Position numbers and translations under genes: made by a program
In this document: positions 35,478 through 44,464 of the stretch, in pieces
Layout: every line of letters begins with the position of its first letter
Numbering within the stretch: the stretch's first letter is position 1
Notes under the pieces: model-generated
Told to the model about the DNA's origin: nothing
What the model saw: only the letters and a program-made list of their open reading frames with translations
Databases searched by the model: none
NCBI RefSeq assembly: GCF_014284235.1
Contig: NZ_JACOGD010000001.1
Span: forward strand, 620,001-684,000
From: Cognatundibacterium curvum
Lineage (GTDB): Bacteria > Pseudomonadota > Gammaproteobacteria > Burkholderiales > Burkholderiaceae_D
Length of the DNA stretch: 64,000 bases
Direction: 5' to 3'

Positions 35478-36482
35478 TCAGGGCTGGCGGCCTGCTTGAG
35501 CCGGCTCAAAAAAATCAAAAAACCGCTGATAAAACAAGTCCTGCTGTTCTGCCTCCAGGACATTGATACCCGCTGCAATCCGGCGTCCGCCACCACCGGC
35601 GAACTGGCTGCACAGGCGGTCGGCTGGCAGTGTTTCCGGATGGGCCGAGCGCACGCTGACCACAAATCCGCCCTGCTGCCTTGGCGTCAGCACCGCAAAC
35701 GAATATTCCCTGCGTTCTTCCAGCAAGCGGTTGGCCAGCAAGCCAGACAGGCGTCTCGCCCACGGTACATCCGGCAAGAGATAAATTTCACTGAGCCCAC
35801 GACTGGCTACCGGTTGCAATTCACTCAAAAAAATCGTCTCTTCAGCAAACGCATATTGCAGAGCCAAAAAGTGACTGGAGTTCTGAATAAAATCAAAGGG
35901 ATTAACGAATTTATGTACTTCTCGATACAGCAATTGCGGATGTACATGCAAATCTTCCGTGCTTTCCCCATAAGCGTTGTAATTCAGCAGTCGTCCTAAT
36001 TCCATCAATGCCGAACGGTCTTCGCGGCTCAGACCATGCTGCATCGCGAGTCCATTGGCGGTATCGAGCAGATTGTCACCAAACGCAGCAACGATGGCCC
36101 ACATCACATAACGGCCTTCCAGATATTCATTGACCAGCAAACTGGTACAGACATCACGTGCATCATTCCAATACAACTGCAAATTCGGATGCGCAAAGCG
36201 CTGGTTAGCCGCATGGTGGTCGAAATACTCGACTTCTGCGCCAGCCGCCAGATGCTTTTTGAGCGCCTCCACATTCGTATCCAGTGAAATATCGAGTACG
36301 GTGATCCGGTCTCCGGCTTTGGCATCTATCCGGCTCAGCAAAGCCACATCGCGCTTCACCCCGGTAATCTCAATCGTCTCACGTGGAAACGCCAGTCTGA
36401 GCTGATGCAGGGCGCAAATCCCATCGGCGTCACCATTAAACACATCAAAACATGTCACATTGTCCGGGATTGCTGTTGTCAT
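35478..36482 (-). CDS. DHH/DHHA1-family phosphoesterase (possible pAp phosphatase)
   Basis: A 334-residue protein of the DHH superfamily. Metal-binding motifs: FNGDADGICAL (Asp18, Asp20), Asp64 in VLDIS, and DHHAA (88-92). The DHHA1 part has a glycine-rich GGGGRRIAAG (about 296-305) in place of the usual GGGH. NrnA-type relatives hydrolyse nanoRNA and pAp. It lies 4 bp after cysC and before a sulfotransferase, which makes pAp an attractive substrate (inference). The missing His in the DHHA1 loop suggests a substrate preference unlike NrnA. Confidence 0.8.
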   Translation of the reverse strand: MTTAIPDNVTCFDVFNGDADGICALHQLRLAFPRETIEITGVKRDVALLSRIDAKAGDRITVLDISLDTNVEALKKHLAAGAEVEYFDHHAANQRFAHPNLQLYWNDARDVCTSLLVNEYLEGRYVMWAIVAAFGDNLLDTANGLAMQHGLSREDRSALMELGRLLNYNAYGESTEDLHVHPQLLYREVHKFVNPFDFIQNSSHFLALQYAFAEETIFLSELQPVASRGLSEIYLLPDVPWARRLSGLLANRLLEERREYSFAVLTPRQQGGFVVSVRSAHPETLPADRLCSQFAGGGGRRIAAGINVLEAEQQDLFYQRFFDFFEPAQAGRQP

Positions 36483-36486
36483 CAGT

Positions 36487-37176
36487 TCACCTCATCAAAC
36501 ATCGCTCCGCCAGATACGCCAATAGCTGGTCTGCGGCCGTCTGCGTCGTTGTTAACTCGGTATCTATCGTGAAATCAGGGGTTTCCGGCTCCTCATAGGG
36601 CGCACTGACACCGGTGAACTGCGGAATCTCGCCTCTTCTGGCTTTGGCATACAAGCCTTTGGGATCACGCTGCTCACAGGTTTTACCTGATGCCTTGACG
36701 TATACCTCAACAAAATTGTCATGACCGATAATTTCGGCTGCCATCGCACGGTCTGCACGTAAAGGCGAGATGAACGCGGTAATCACGATCATGCCAGCTT
36801 CATTAAACAGATGCGCGACTTCCGCTGCGCGGCGTAAATTCTCGCGCCGGTCAGCGACGGAAAAGCCTAAATCGCTATTGAGGTGATGCCGCAGGTTATC
36901 TCCATCCAGCACATAACACAGCTGCCCACAGTCCAGCAGCTGCTTTTCGAGTGCATAGGCCAGGGTGGATTTGCCTGCAGCACTGAGTCCGGTCATCCAT
37001 AAACATAGCGGACGCTGGCCCAGTACCCTCTCCCTTACTGTAGCTGAGACATGACCGGAATGCCAGACTACATGCTGTGCGCGTGGCTGAGTATCAGGCA
37101 GAAAGCGCCCGAGTGTCTCTTTCCTGTCGATAGCGAGTGGCGACGCGGCCGGAACGGTTTGCGCGAAGATTGGCAT
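36487..37176 (-). CDS. cysC: adenylylsulfate (APS) kinase
   Basis: A 229-residue enzyme that phosphorylates APS to PAPS. The P-loop is GLSAAGKS (63-70), DGDNLRHHLN starts at 91, and the conserved phosphoserine position in ITAFISPLR (Ser137) is kept. A ~40-residue N-terminal extension precedes the usual HSGHVSATVRE start region. The reductive cysDN, cysH and cysI genes are not in the window. With the DHH protein (4 bp downstream) and the sulfotransferase it forms a minus-strand unit. Start: ATG 37176. Confidence 0.95.
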   Translation of the reverse strand: MPIFAQTVPAASPLAIDRKETLGRFLPDTQPRAQHVVWHSGHVSATVRERVLGQRPLCLWMTGLSAAGKSTLAYALEKQLLDCGQLCYVLDGDNLRHHLNSDLGFSVADRRENLRRAAEVAHLFNEAGMIVITAFISPLRADRAMAAEIIGHDNFVEVYVKASGKTCEQRDPKGLYAKARRGEIPQFTGVSAPYEEPETPDFTIDTELTTTQTAADQLLAYLAERCLMR

Positions 37177-37215
37177 ATGCCCTCCTGTTACTCATTTACG
37201 CTGTGATACAGCTAC

Positions 37216-38985
37216 TCAGAATTCTTCCCATTCCTGCTCAGTCGCGGCTTTGGTCTGGCGTGCAGGCTGGGCCTGTGCGGTACCACCGATACGCTTGATC
37301 TGTTTGAGCGATGGTGCTGACTGTGCATGCGGTGCAGCTTTTTTGACCAGTGGCAGAACTTTAGCGGACTTCGCCGCTGCTACCGGGCTATTCAAATTGG
37401 GTGAGGCACTTTGGGCAGAGGACAGGATGAAAGTACTGACCAGGTCGCTCAGACTATCCGACTGATTTTGCAAAGAGGCCGCTGCTGCTGCTGCTTCTTC
37501 GACCAAAGCAGCATTTTGCTGGGTTACATCATCCATTTGCACGATGGCCTCGTTGATCTGCTCGATACCGGCAGTCTGCTCCTGAGTGGCCAGCATAATT
37601 TCATTCATAATGGCGGTCACGCTTTGTATGCTGCCGACGATTTCTTCCATCGTCGCACCTGCCTGATCGACCAGTTTGGCACCGATCTCCACTTTACTGA
37701 CTGAGTCGTCGATCAGTTTCTTGATCTCGCGTGCTGCCTCGGCGGAGCGCTGAGCCAGATTGCGTACTTCAGTCGCTACCACGGCAAAACCACGACCCTG
37801 CTCACCCGCCCGCGCTGCTTCGACGGCGGCATTCAGCGCCAGGATATTGGTCTGGAAAGCGATGCCATCGATAACGCCGATAATATCGACAATCTTGCGT
37901 GAAGAATCATTAATGGAACCCATGGTCTGCACCACTTCACCCACCACAGTACCCCCCTTGACTGCGACATCGGAGGCAGACATCGCGAGCTGATTCGCCT
38001 GACGTGCGCTGTCAGCATTTTGTTTCACGGTTGAGGTCAGTTCTTCCATTGAGGACGCAGTTTCTTCCAGCGACCCCGCCTGCTGTTCTGAGCGTGAAGA
38101 TAAATCCATATTACCGGAAGCGATCTGGCGCGATGCGCTGGCGATCGTTTCGGTACCGGTTCTGACCATGCCAACGATGTCCGCCAGGCCATTACGCATA
38201 TCGCGCATCGCGTGCATCAGACTGTGGCTGTCACCCTTATCGACCCGGATGTCCATGCTCAGATCACCAGAAGCAATTTTTTCAGCGATTTGCACCAGAT
38301 AACGTGGCTCGCCACCCAGTTGGGCCAGCAAACTACGTACGATTAACCAGGCAGCGATAGCGCCGACCAGCAAGGCCAGACAACCCAGGGTAATCAAGGT
38401 GCTGCGCGCCTGTTTATAATCCGCCGCTGCTTTGACGACCGCAGCCTGATTTTGCTTTTCCTGCTCAACCATCTGCTCATTGATCATATCCCACCATTTG
38501 CGTTGCACTGGGCGATATTCATAACGCAGGATGCGATAAGCCTCTTCGGTCTGTTTTTGTAAAGCCAGGTTCGCCGCTTTTTCAATAAATGGCAGTGATA
38601 ATTTGGATTGCTCTGCGATCTTATCCAGATTTGCGATGTCTGCAGGTGAAGACTCAGGATCCGTCTTCAGCAATTGATAAAGTTTGGTCTGTGCATCTGC
38701 ATATTTTTTATTTTGTGCTGCGATGCGGTCTACCTCTATCTGTATCTCTTTTTGCTCCGTCAGCAAAATCAGATTGCGTAGCGCCAATGCGCGTTCGGTA
38801 ACAGTCAGATACATGGTTTGCGCGGTACGGATTTCTTCATCGTTAAATTGCACGATTTGCTCCATACGCTTATTCATTTGCTGCATATTAATGATCGCCA
38901 TTGCCAAAATGACGAACATAAACACGAGGACCAGACTAAAGCCACTAATGAGTCTGGTCGAAACTTTGGTATTTTGTATATTCAT
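37216..38985 (-). CDS. methyl-accepting chemotaxis protein with CheR/CheB tether
   Basis: A 589-residue receptor. TM1 (about 13-35), a 4HB-type periplasmic sensor, TM2 (about 191-213), HAMP (after LGGEPRYL), and the MCP signalling domain with [20 protein letters not shown]. The methylation region has [18 protein letters not shown] Pro/Lys/Ala-rich linker ends in EWEEF, an xWxxF pentapeptide that tethers CheR and CheB. The ligand cannot be predicted. It follows cysC by 40 bp on the same strand but is transcribed toward it, so it lies upstream of the cysC unit; a shared transcript is possible but not required. Confidence 0.93.
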   Translation of the reverse strand: MNIQNTKVSTRLISGFSLVLVFMFVILAMAIINMQQMNKRMEQIVQFNDEEIRTAQTMYLTVTERALALRNLILLTEQKEIQIEVDRIAAQNKKYADAQTKLYQLLKTDPESSPADIANLDKIAEQSKLSLPFIEKAANLALQKQTEEAYRILRYEYRPVQRKWWDMINEQMVEQEKQNQAAVVKAAADYKQARSTLITLGCLALLVGAIAAWLIVRSLLAQLGGEPRYLVQIAEKIASGDLSMDIRVDKGDSHSLMHAMRDMRNGLADIVGMVRTGTETIASASRQIASGNMDLSSRSEQQAGSLEETASSMEELTSTVKQNADSARQANQLAMSASDVAVKGGTVVGEVVQTMGSINDSSRKIVDIIGVIDGIAFQTNILALNAAVEAARAGEQGRGFAVVATEVRNLAQRSAEAAREIKKLIDDSVSKVEIGAKLVDQAGATMEEIVGSIQSVTAIMNEIMLATQEQTAGIEQINEAIVQMDDVTQQNAALVEEAAAAAASLQNQSDSLSDLVSTFILSSAQSASPNLNSPVAAAKSAKVLPLVKKAAPHAQSAPSLKQIKRIGGTAQAQPARQTKAATEQEWEEF

Positions 38986-39319
38986 TTTTTCCTCCGCACG
39001 CGCATCAGTTCCACATTACTACAAGTCAACATCAACACCCGATATGTCCCGGTTGCCGCACAATCCTTGCTGGTTGCAGGCACAGTGTGGCCACGATGAC
39101 TAGCTATTAGTGCCACATGAAAAAGCTTTGTGCTGACCAGGTAGTTACCAAAAAACAAAATGCAAAAAAATGTTACACAGATCTTACTCTAGTGCATATA
39201 TTTCAAAAGTCACTATTTATTATTAACTTATCTATAGACGGAAAAATCATATGCTACATCGATATATAGCGATGAAAGCCTGTGTCGTGGACAGCTCAGA
39301 AACAGGAGCAAGCGGCCAT
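38986..39319. other. intergenic region upstream of the chemoreceptor
   Basis: About 330 bp between the chemoreceptor ATG and the GNAT terminator. It contains the receptor's promoter, but I see no clear sigma28 (TAAA / GCCGATAA) match. A TTACA-N6-TTACT near 39174-39189 is a poor match to the TGTAA repeats found elsewhere. No gene is visible. Confidence 0.45.
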
Positions 39320-39345
39320 AAAAAAAGCCAGCGCTGAGGCTGGCT
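39320..39345 (-). terminator. rho-independent terminator of the GNAT gene
   Basis: AGCCAGC (39326-39332) pairs with GCTGGCT (39339-39345). The A run at 39320-39326 is the T tract on the minus strand. Confidence 0.85.
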
Positions 39346-39367
39346 GGTGCTGCAATCGCGGTAGCAA

Positions 39368-39793
39368 TTACAATGTATGCTTCATCGAGACATGCGGGAT
39401 GCCGGCTTCTTCAAAACTATCGCCCTCACGCACAAAGCCTTCACGCAGATAAAAGCGCTCTGCTGTGTGCTGTGCATTCAGACGCACTTCGGCATCACCA
39501 CGGCGTCTGGCCTGGCTCATGAGTTCACGCAGAATTTCTGCACCGACACCCAGATTACGCGCCGACGCCAGCACTGCCATACGACCGATATGCCCATCGG
39601 GCAGCAAGCGCCCGGTTCCGACAGCCTGTTGTTGTTCATTGTAGGCCACCGCGTGCAGGCATTGCGCATCCATCACATCCCATTCCAACTCTGCCGGAAT
39701 ATTTTGTTCGACGACAAAAACCTGATAACGAACTGCTTGCGCATCTTGCTGCAAGCTACTCCAATCTCCTAATACGACTCTTACTGTACTCAT
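39368..39793 (-). CDS. GNAT-family N-acetyltransferase
   Basis: About 141 residues from ATG 39793; the upstream extension to 39919 lacks coding character. Typical GNAT fold with HIGRMAVLASARNLGVGAEILRELM, where RNLGVGAE replaces the R/QxxGxG/A acetyl-CoA loop, and a C-terminal FYLREGFVREGDSFEEAGIPHVSM resembling ElaA-like enzymes. The acceptor is unknown. It lies at the downstream end of the acyl-CoA cluster, separated by 143 bp, and has its own terminator. Confidence 0.85.
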   Translation of the reverse strand: MSTVRVVLGDWSSLQQDAQAVRYQVFVVEQNIPAELEWDVMDAQCLHAVAYNEQQQAVGTGRLLPDGHIGRMAVLASARNLGVGAEILRELMSQARRRGDAEVRLNAQHTAERFYLREGFVREGDSFEEAGIPHVSMKHTL

Positions 39794-39936
39794 GGACGAC
39801 TTCTCAGTGGTGAAGGGACTTGTAAAACCGGCGCATGCTGCACAGATTCCCTGCAAGCGATGCAGGCCATCCCGGGTGGAAAAACGAACAATATACGCCT
39901 GCCAGCCTGCTACTTGCAAGCGCGGTCAAAGCTAAC

Positions 39937-40842
39937 TCAGGAACTCAGGAATTGCCGTAACAGCGCATTCACTCTTTGTGGCTGTTCATGGATCACCCAA
40001 TGCCCGCCCTCAGGAATGCGTACGATCTGCAAGTCGGGGATAAAAGCCTCTATACCAAGCAGCAGACTGGCTGGCAAAGCCTGATCAGCTTCACCCCAAA
40101 TGATGCGTACCGGTGGCTGCACGCAGAAATCAGCGGGTTTCAGTTCCAGGCGCTGCGCACCGGCCGCCTGATTTGTCGGTGGGTGCAAGGGCGAAGCACG
40201 ATAATAATTCACACCGCCATGCAGGCCACGCTGCCAGCATGCGTGATACTTACTGCGGGTGTCCGCATCAAACCAGACTGCGGGCGGCTGTCCCATGCCC
40301 TGAAAAAAGCCTTCCATTAAAGCGAAATTGTCTTTTTCCAGTGCCTGCTCAGAACCCGGCTGCCGCAACCAGTTCATGTATGCGCTGGAAGCCTGCTGGG
40401 CAGGGTCGTTTGCGAGTGCCTGCATAAACAGATAGGGATGCGGTGAGTTGATGATGATGAGTTTTTCCACCAGCTTGGGCAAGGCATTCGCGAGATTCCA
40501 ACATACCGCGCCACCCCAGTCATGCGCGACGATGATCGCTTGCTGATAACCCAGCGTAGTGATCAGCCCCTGCAAATCATCAACGATATGTCTGGCTTTG
40601 TAAGCAGCGGGATCAGTCGGCATATCCGACAGATTAAAGCCACGCAAATCCGGCGCTACCGCAAAATAATCCGTGCCGAATTCTTCCAGTTGCGCTACCC
40701 ACTCGTACCAGAATTCGGGAAAGCCATGCACAAACAAAATCAGCGGCCGGCCAGGCTCACCGGCACTCGCATAATGCAGGCGCGTGCCATTCGGCAGTTG
40801 CGCAAATTGTCCGGTTTGTATCTGAACTTTTGCCATGCTCAT
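39937..40842 (-). CDS. epoxide-hydrolase-like alpha/beta hydrolase
   Basis: A 301-residue protein with the epoxide hydrolase / haloalkane dehalogenase pattern: HGFPEFWYEW for the oxyanion hole, nucleophile Asp108 in VAHDWGGAVCW, and base His281 in PEGGHWVIHEQP. An Asp nucleophile argues for epoxide or halide substrates, not esters. It is the last gene of an acyl-CoA cluster, 49 bp after an SDR gene, so it may act on a fatty or aromatic epoxide. Start: ATG 40842. Confidence 0.85.
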   Translation of the reverse strand: MSMAKVQIQTGQFAQLPNGTRLHYASAGEPGRPLILFVHGFPEFWYEWVAQLEEFGTDYFAVAPDLRGFNLSDMPTDPAAYKARHIVDDLQGLITTLGYQQAIIVAHDWGGAVCWNLANALPKLVEKLIIINSPHPYLFMQALANDPAQQASSAYMNWLRQPGSEQALEKDNFALMEGFFQGMGQPPAVWFDADTRSKYHACWQRGLHGGVNYYRASPLHPPTNQAAGAQRLELKPADFCVQPPVRIIWGEADQALPASLLLGIEAFIPDLQIVRIPEGGHWVIHEQPQRVNALLRQFLSS

Positions 40843-40891
40843 ACTTAGCTCCTGTGCCTTAAATAAGAAGATGAAACGAGCCGGACGCGGC

Positions 40892-41791
40892 TCAGGATTT
40901 CAGTTTTTCACGCAGCATTTCGCGTATGTGCGGCGTTGCTTTGTAGGGATCGCCGGGGTTACGTTGCTGCACGATGTCTTCCATTCTGTCCTGCACATTC
41001 GCCAGCGCTGCCGGATGCGAATAGATGTAAAACTGTGCTTCAGCGATCGCCTTGAAAGTATTCTCAGCCACTTCCTGCGCCGTCACCTTACCTGAGCTGA
41101 CTGCCTTATCAGACATCACCTGTGCCACGCGCTGACTGACGGTAGGCGCACTGCCAGCCACATCTTCGGGCCGGTTACGATGCGATTGCGCGATACCAGT
41201 TGGCACAAAATACGGACAAAGCACCGAAGCGCCTATCGGTGCATCAACCAGTTGTAAGTCCTGATACAGCGATTCCGACAGCGACACCACCGCATGCTTA
41301 GACACGTTATACACGCCCATGGTCGGCGCATTGAGTAAGCCCGCCATCGATGCAGTATTGACGATATGTCCTTCATAATCAGCATCCTGACGCGCGCACG
41401 CCAGCATCAGCGGTGTGAAAATCCTGACGCCATGAATCACGCCCCACAGATTCACACCGAGCACCCATTCCCAATCGGCCTGGGTGTTTTCCCAGATCAG
41501 ACCACCGGAACCGACACCCGCATTGTTAAATACCAGATGGACTGCGCCAAAGCGCGCCATTGTTGCATCGGCCAGTGCCTGCACCTGCTCCGCATGGCGC
41601 ACATCACAGGCCTGCGCCAGTACCTGCACGCCCTGTGCACTGAGTTCAGCGCTCAGCGCATCGAGCGCTTCTTTCTGTACATCGGCCAGCACCAGCTTCA
41701 TACCCAGCCTTGCACCGATCAGTGCAAACTCACGTCCAAAGCCACTGGCAGCGCCGGTAATCACGGCTACCCGGTTAGTAAAAGTCTTCAT
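40892..41791 (-). CDS. short-chain dehydrogenase/reductase
   Basis: A 299-residue SDR with cofactor motif TGAASGFG (12-19), NNAG (89-92), catalytic Ser148 and Tyr161-x-x-x-Lys165 (YNVSK). The C-terminal extension of ~50 residues is longer than in minimal SDRs. It oxidises or reduces an alcohol/ketone pair with NAD(P). In the cluster with acyl-CoA dehydrogenase and thiolase, a 3-hydroxyacyl or sterol-like substrate is possible; the specific one is unknown. Confidence 0.88.
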   Translation of the reverse strand: MKTFTNRVAVITGAASGFGREFALIGARLGMKLVLADVQKEALDALSAELSAQGVQVLAQACDVRHAEQVQALADATMARFGAVHLVFNNAGVGSGGLIWENTQADWEWVLGVNLWGVIHGVRIFTPLMLACARQDADYEGHIVNTASMAGLLNAPTMGVYNVSKHAVVSLSESLYQDLQLVDAPIGASVLCPYFVPTGIAQSHRNRPEDVAGSAPTVSQRVAQVMSDKAVSSGKVTAQEVAENTFKAIAEAQFYIYSHPAALANVQDRMEDIVQQRNPGDPYKATPHIREMLREKLKS

Positions 41792-41848
41792 CTTGTCTCC
41801 TGTTTATTTTGTAATCGATGATGAATTGCTTAAGCTGGGCAGCTGGAC

Positions 41849-42844
41849 TTAGATCAGCCTGACCAGTTGTTTGCCAAAATTACGGCCTTTTAACAAACCG
41901 ATCAGTGCCTCCGGTGCCTGTGCCAGCCCTTGTGCGACAGACTCACGGAACTTGAGCTGGCCGCTGGCGACCTGTGCGCCCAGTTCCTGCAAGCCCTGTG
42001 GCCATAGATCCATATGCTCAGAAACAATGAAGCCACGCATAGTCAGACGCATCGTCAGGAACACGCGTGAATTTTGTATCGGTACCGGTTCGCCGTTATA
42101 GCCGGCGATCATGCCGCACAAGGCAATGCGGCCAAACGGATTCATACGCGTCAGCGTCGCATCGAAAACTGCGCCGCCTACATTTTCATACAAGGCATCG
42201 ACGCCATCCGGTGTGGCAGCTGTCAATGCAGCCTGCCAGTCATCTGCTTTGTAATCGATACAGGCATCAAAGCCCAGTTCATCCACCACATAGGCGCATT
42301 TTTCCTGGCCACCGGCGATACCCACCACACGGCAGCCGCGTTGCCGCGCGAGTTGACCGACGACGCTGCCCACCGCACCGCTGGCGGCAGAAACGACTAC
42401 CGTTTCACCTGCTTTGGGCTGCATGATCTGGGTCAGGCCATACCAGGCTGTCAGGCCCGGCATTCCCACCGCCCCCAGATAGGCAGACAAAGGGATGTGC
42501 GTCGTATCGAGCTTACGTAACAGGCTGCCATCCGATACCGCCATTTCAGTCCAGCCACTCATGCTGATGACTTGATCACCAACCGCAAAACGCGGATTTT
42601 TTGTGGCGATGATTTCGCCTACGGTACCGCCTATCATGGTGGCATTCAAAGGCTGCGGCTCGGCATAGCTTTTACTGTCCTGCATGCGGCCACGCATATA
42701 TGGGTCGAGCGACAGATAGTGATTGCGGATCAGGACTTCGCCATCCTGAATCTCAGGTACTGCCAGGATCTCAAGCCGGAAATTATCCGGGCTGATTTCG
42801 CCCTGAGGACGGGAAGCTAAAACGATGCGTTGATAAGTGCTCAT
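41849..42844 (-). CDS. NADP-dependent MDR oxidoreductase (CurA/leukotriene B4 dehydrogenase type)
   Basis: A 331-residue zinc-free medium-chain reductase. The N-terminal DPYMRGRM pattern, the nucleotide site AASGAVGSVVGQLA and the late NVGGAVFDATL define the prostaglandin reductase/CurA family, which reduces alpha,beta-unsaturated carbonyls with NADPH. It belongs to the same-strand acyl-CoA cluster (57 bp before the SDR start). It may reduce an enone intermediate of the same pathway; that is inferred. Confidence 0.9.
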   Translation of the reverse strand: MSTYQRIVLASRPQGEISPDNFRLEILAVPEIQDGEVLIRNHYLSLDPYMRGRMQDSKSYAEPQPLNATMIGGTVGEIIATKNPRFAVGDQVISMSGWTEMAVSDGSLLRKLDTTHIPLSAYLGAVGMPGLTAWYGLTQIMQPKAGETVVVSAASGAVGSVVGQLARQRGCRVVGIAGGQEKCAYVVDELGFDACIDYKADDWQAALTAATPDGVDALYENVGGAVFDATLTRMNPFGRIALCGMIAGYNGEPVPIQNSRVFLTMRLTMRGFIVSEHMDLWPQGLQELGAQVASGQLKFRESVAQGLAQAPEALIGLLKGRNFGKQLVRLI

Positions 42845-42947
42845 GTTGGTATTCCTTTAGATCAGGATTGAGGCGTGTCGCGTCAGCGTCGCTACGCCCG
42901 GCCAGATTCAGGCCTCTATCCTGGATTGATACAAAATTAGGCGTAAC

Positions 42948-43469
42948 TTAATCGCTGCCACACAGCTTTTTCATGTTTTCGCCGGATTTCAGACGGCGCA
43001 GATATTTAAATGTGCCCATCGCCTTCGCGATCAGGCGCTCGCCATGCCAGATTTCAGCTTCACAAAAACACATGGTGGTGGATTGATGAAAGGCCTTGCC
43101 GCGTGCCTCGATGCGGCCTCCCGCAACGCCGCCAGGTTGCAGGAAACTGGTTTTCATCTCTACCGTCACCACACCTTTCAGATCTTCATGCAGTGAGCGT
43201 CCGGCCATCGCCATCACCACATCCAGCATGGTCATCAGCACGCCGCCATGGGTGATCATCCAGCTATTCATATGGCGCGTTTCCAGATCCAGTGCAATTC
43301 TGGCCTGGCCATCGGCCATCTCCAGAAACTCCACCCCCAGATCATGCAGGAAGGGATTAAGTTCAGCAGTCGGCTGAGCGAGCACAGCGCCCGGCGTAGT
43401 TGTCGCTGGTTTCGCTGGTGTCGCAGCTATCGCTGACGCAGTTGCGTCGGGAACGGATAATTCTTTCAT
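42948..43469 (-). CDS. PaaI-family hotdog thioesterase
   Basis: A 173-residue protein; the first ~35 residues are an Ala/Thr-rich linker. The hotdog domain has HMNSWMITHGGVLMTMLDVVM, including the conserved HGG and the Asp of PaaI-type enzymes. It hydrolyses acyl-CoA thioesters, probably as a tetramer. It lies between the MDR reductase and an SDR in the acyl-CoA cluster and may release CoA from dead-end intermediates. Confidence 0.87.
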   Translation of the reverse strand: MKELSVPDATASAIAATPAKPATTTPGAVLAQPTAELNPFLHDLGVEFLEMADGQARIALDLETRHMNSWMITHGGVLMTMLDVVMAMAGRSLHEDLKGVVTVEMKTSFLQPGGVAGGRIEARGKAFHQSTTMCFCEAEIWHGERLIAKAMGTFKYLRRLKSGENMKKLCGSD

Positions 43470-43555
43470 GGATCTATCAACAAACAGACTGGCTGCCGCA
43501 GCAGCCGCAGTCTTTAAAAAAAGGCGAACCAGCCTGAAACAATGCAGACGTTGTA

Positions 43556-44347
43556 TCAGGCCACTGCAGACACGCCACCATCCACAGCCAGAGTCTGACC
43601 AGTAATGTGCTTGCCTGCATCGGAGGCGAATAATACCGTGATTCCCTTTAAGTCTTCGTCGTCACCGATGCGCTGCAAAGGTGCCATGCGCGACAAGTTC
43701 TTTTCACCCAGATGCTCAAGTATGCCTTTCGTCATTTTGGACGGGAAGAAACCGGGCGCGATCGCGTTGACCGTAATACCGTACTGACCCCATTCACCGG
43801 CCAGGGTGCGGGTAAAGTTAATCACTGCTGCTTTCGAGGTGTTATATGCAATCGTCTGCATAGTGCCGGGCGCATTACCGGCCAAACCTGCGATGGAGGC
43901 GACATTGATGATACGGCCAGTCTGACGCGGTATCATGCTGCGTTTACCTATGATCTGGGACAGCAGGAAGATACTGCGCACATTCAGATCCATCACCTTA
44001 TCCCAAGCCTCCAGCGGGTAATCCTGCGCCGGGGCACCCCAGGTCGCACCGGCATTGTTGACCAGAATATCAATCTGTCCCGCCTGCGCCAAAGCCTGCT
44101 CCGCCAGTTGCTGCACAGCCGCTTCCTGCGCCAGATCCGCGGCTATCGCACTGGCAGCGATGCCACGCTCATGTAAGTAAGCAACGGCCTGATCCAACTC
44201 ATCCTGTTTGCGCGCCGACAGGATGACGCGTGCGCCCTGTTCGCCCAGTGCCTCAGCCATTTGCAGCCCCAGCCCGCGTGAGCCGCCGGTAACCAGTGCT
44301 GTTTTACCCTGCAAATTCATCAGTTGTTGTACGCTGCGTGCGGTCAT
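43556..44347 (-). CDS. SDR oxidoreductase (FabG-like 3-oxoacyl reductase)
   Basis: A 263-residue SDR with TGGSRGLG (20-27), NNAG (97-100), catalytic Ser151 and Tyr168-x-x-x-Lys172 (YNTSK). It ends with GQTLAVDGG, as in FabG-like or gluconate dehydrogenase-like members. In this cluster, 3-hydroxyacyl-CoA dehydrogenation is the likely step. It follows the acyl-CoA dehydrogenase by about 117 bp. Start: ATG 44347. Confidence 0.88.
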   Translation of the reverse strand: MTARSVQQLMNLQGKTALVTGGSRGLGLQMAEALGEQGARVILSARKQDELDQAVAYLHERGIAASAIAADLAQEAAVQQLAEQALAQAGQIDILVNNAGATWGAPAQDYPLEAWDKVMDLNVRSIFLLSQIIGKRSMIPRQTGRIINVASIAGLAGNAPGTMQTIAYNTSKAAVINFTRTLAGEWGQYGITVNAIAPGFFPSKMTKGILEHLGEKNLSRMAPLQRIGDDEDLKGITVLFASDAGKHITGQTLAVDGGVSAVA

Positions 44348-44464
44348 TGCATCTCCGTTATGTTGAGTTCACGCCAGCAGTCAGCGCTGTTCAGCGCCAG
44401 CCTGACGTGCCCGAATCTGAAAATTGATCTTCTGTGTGAATCGCTTAAACAAGCAGCTCTGGTA

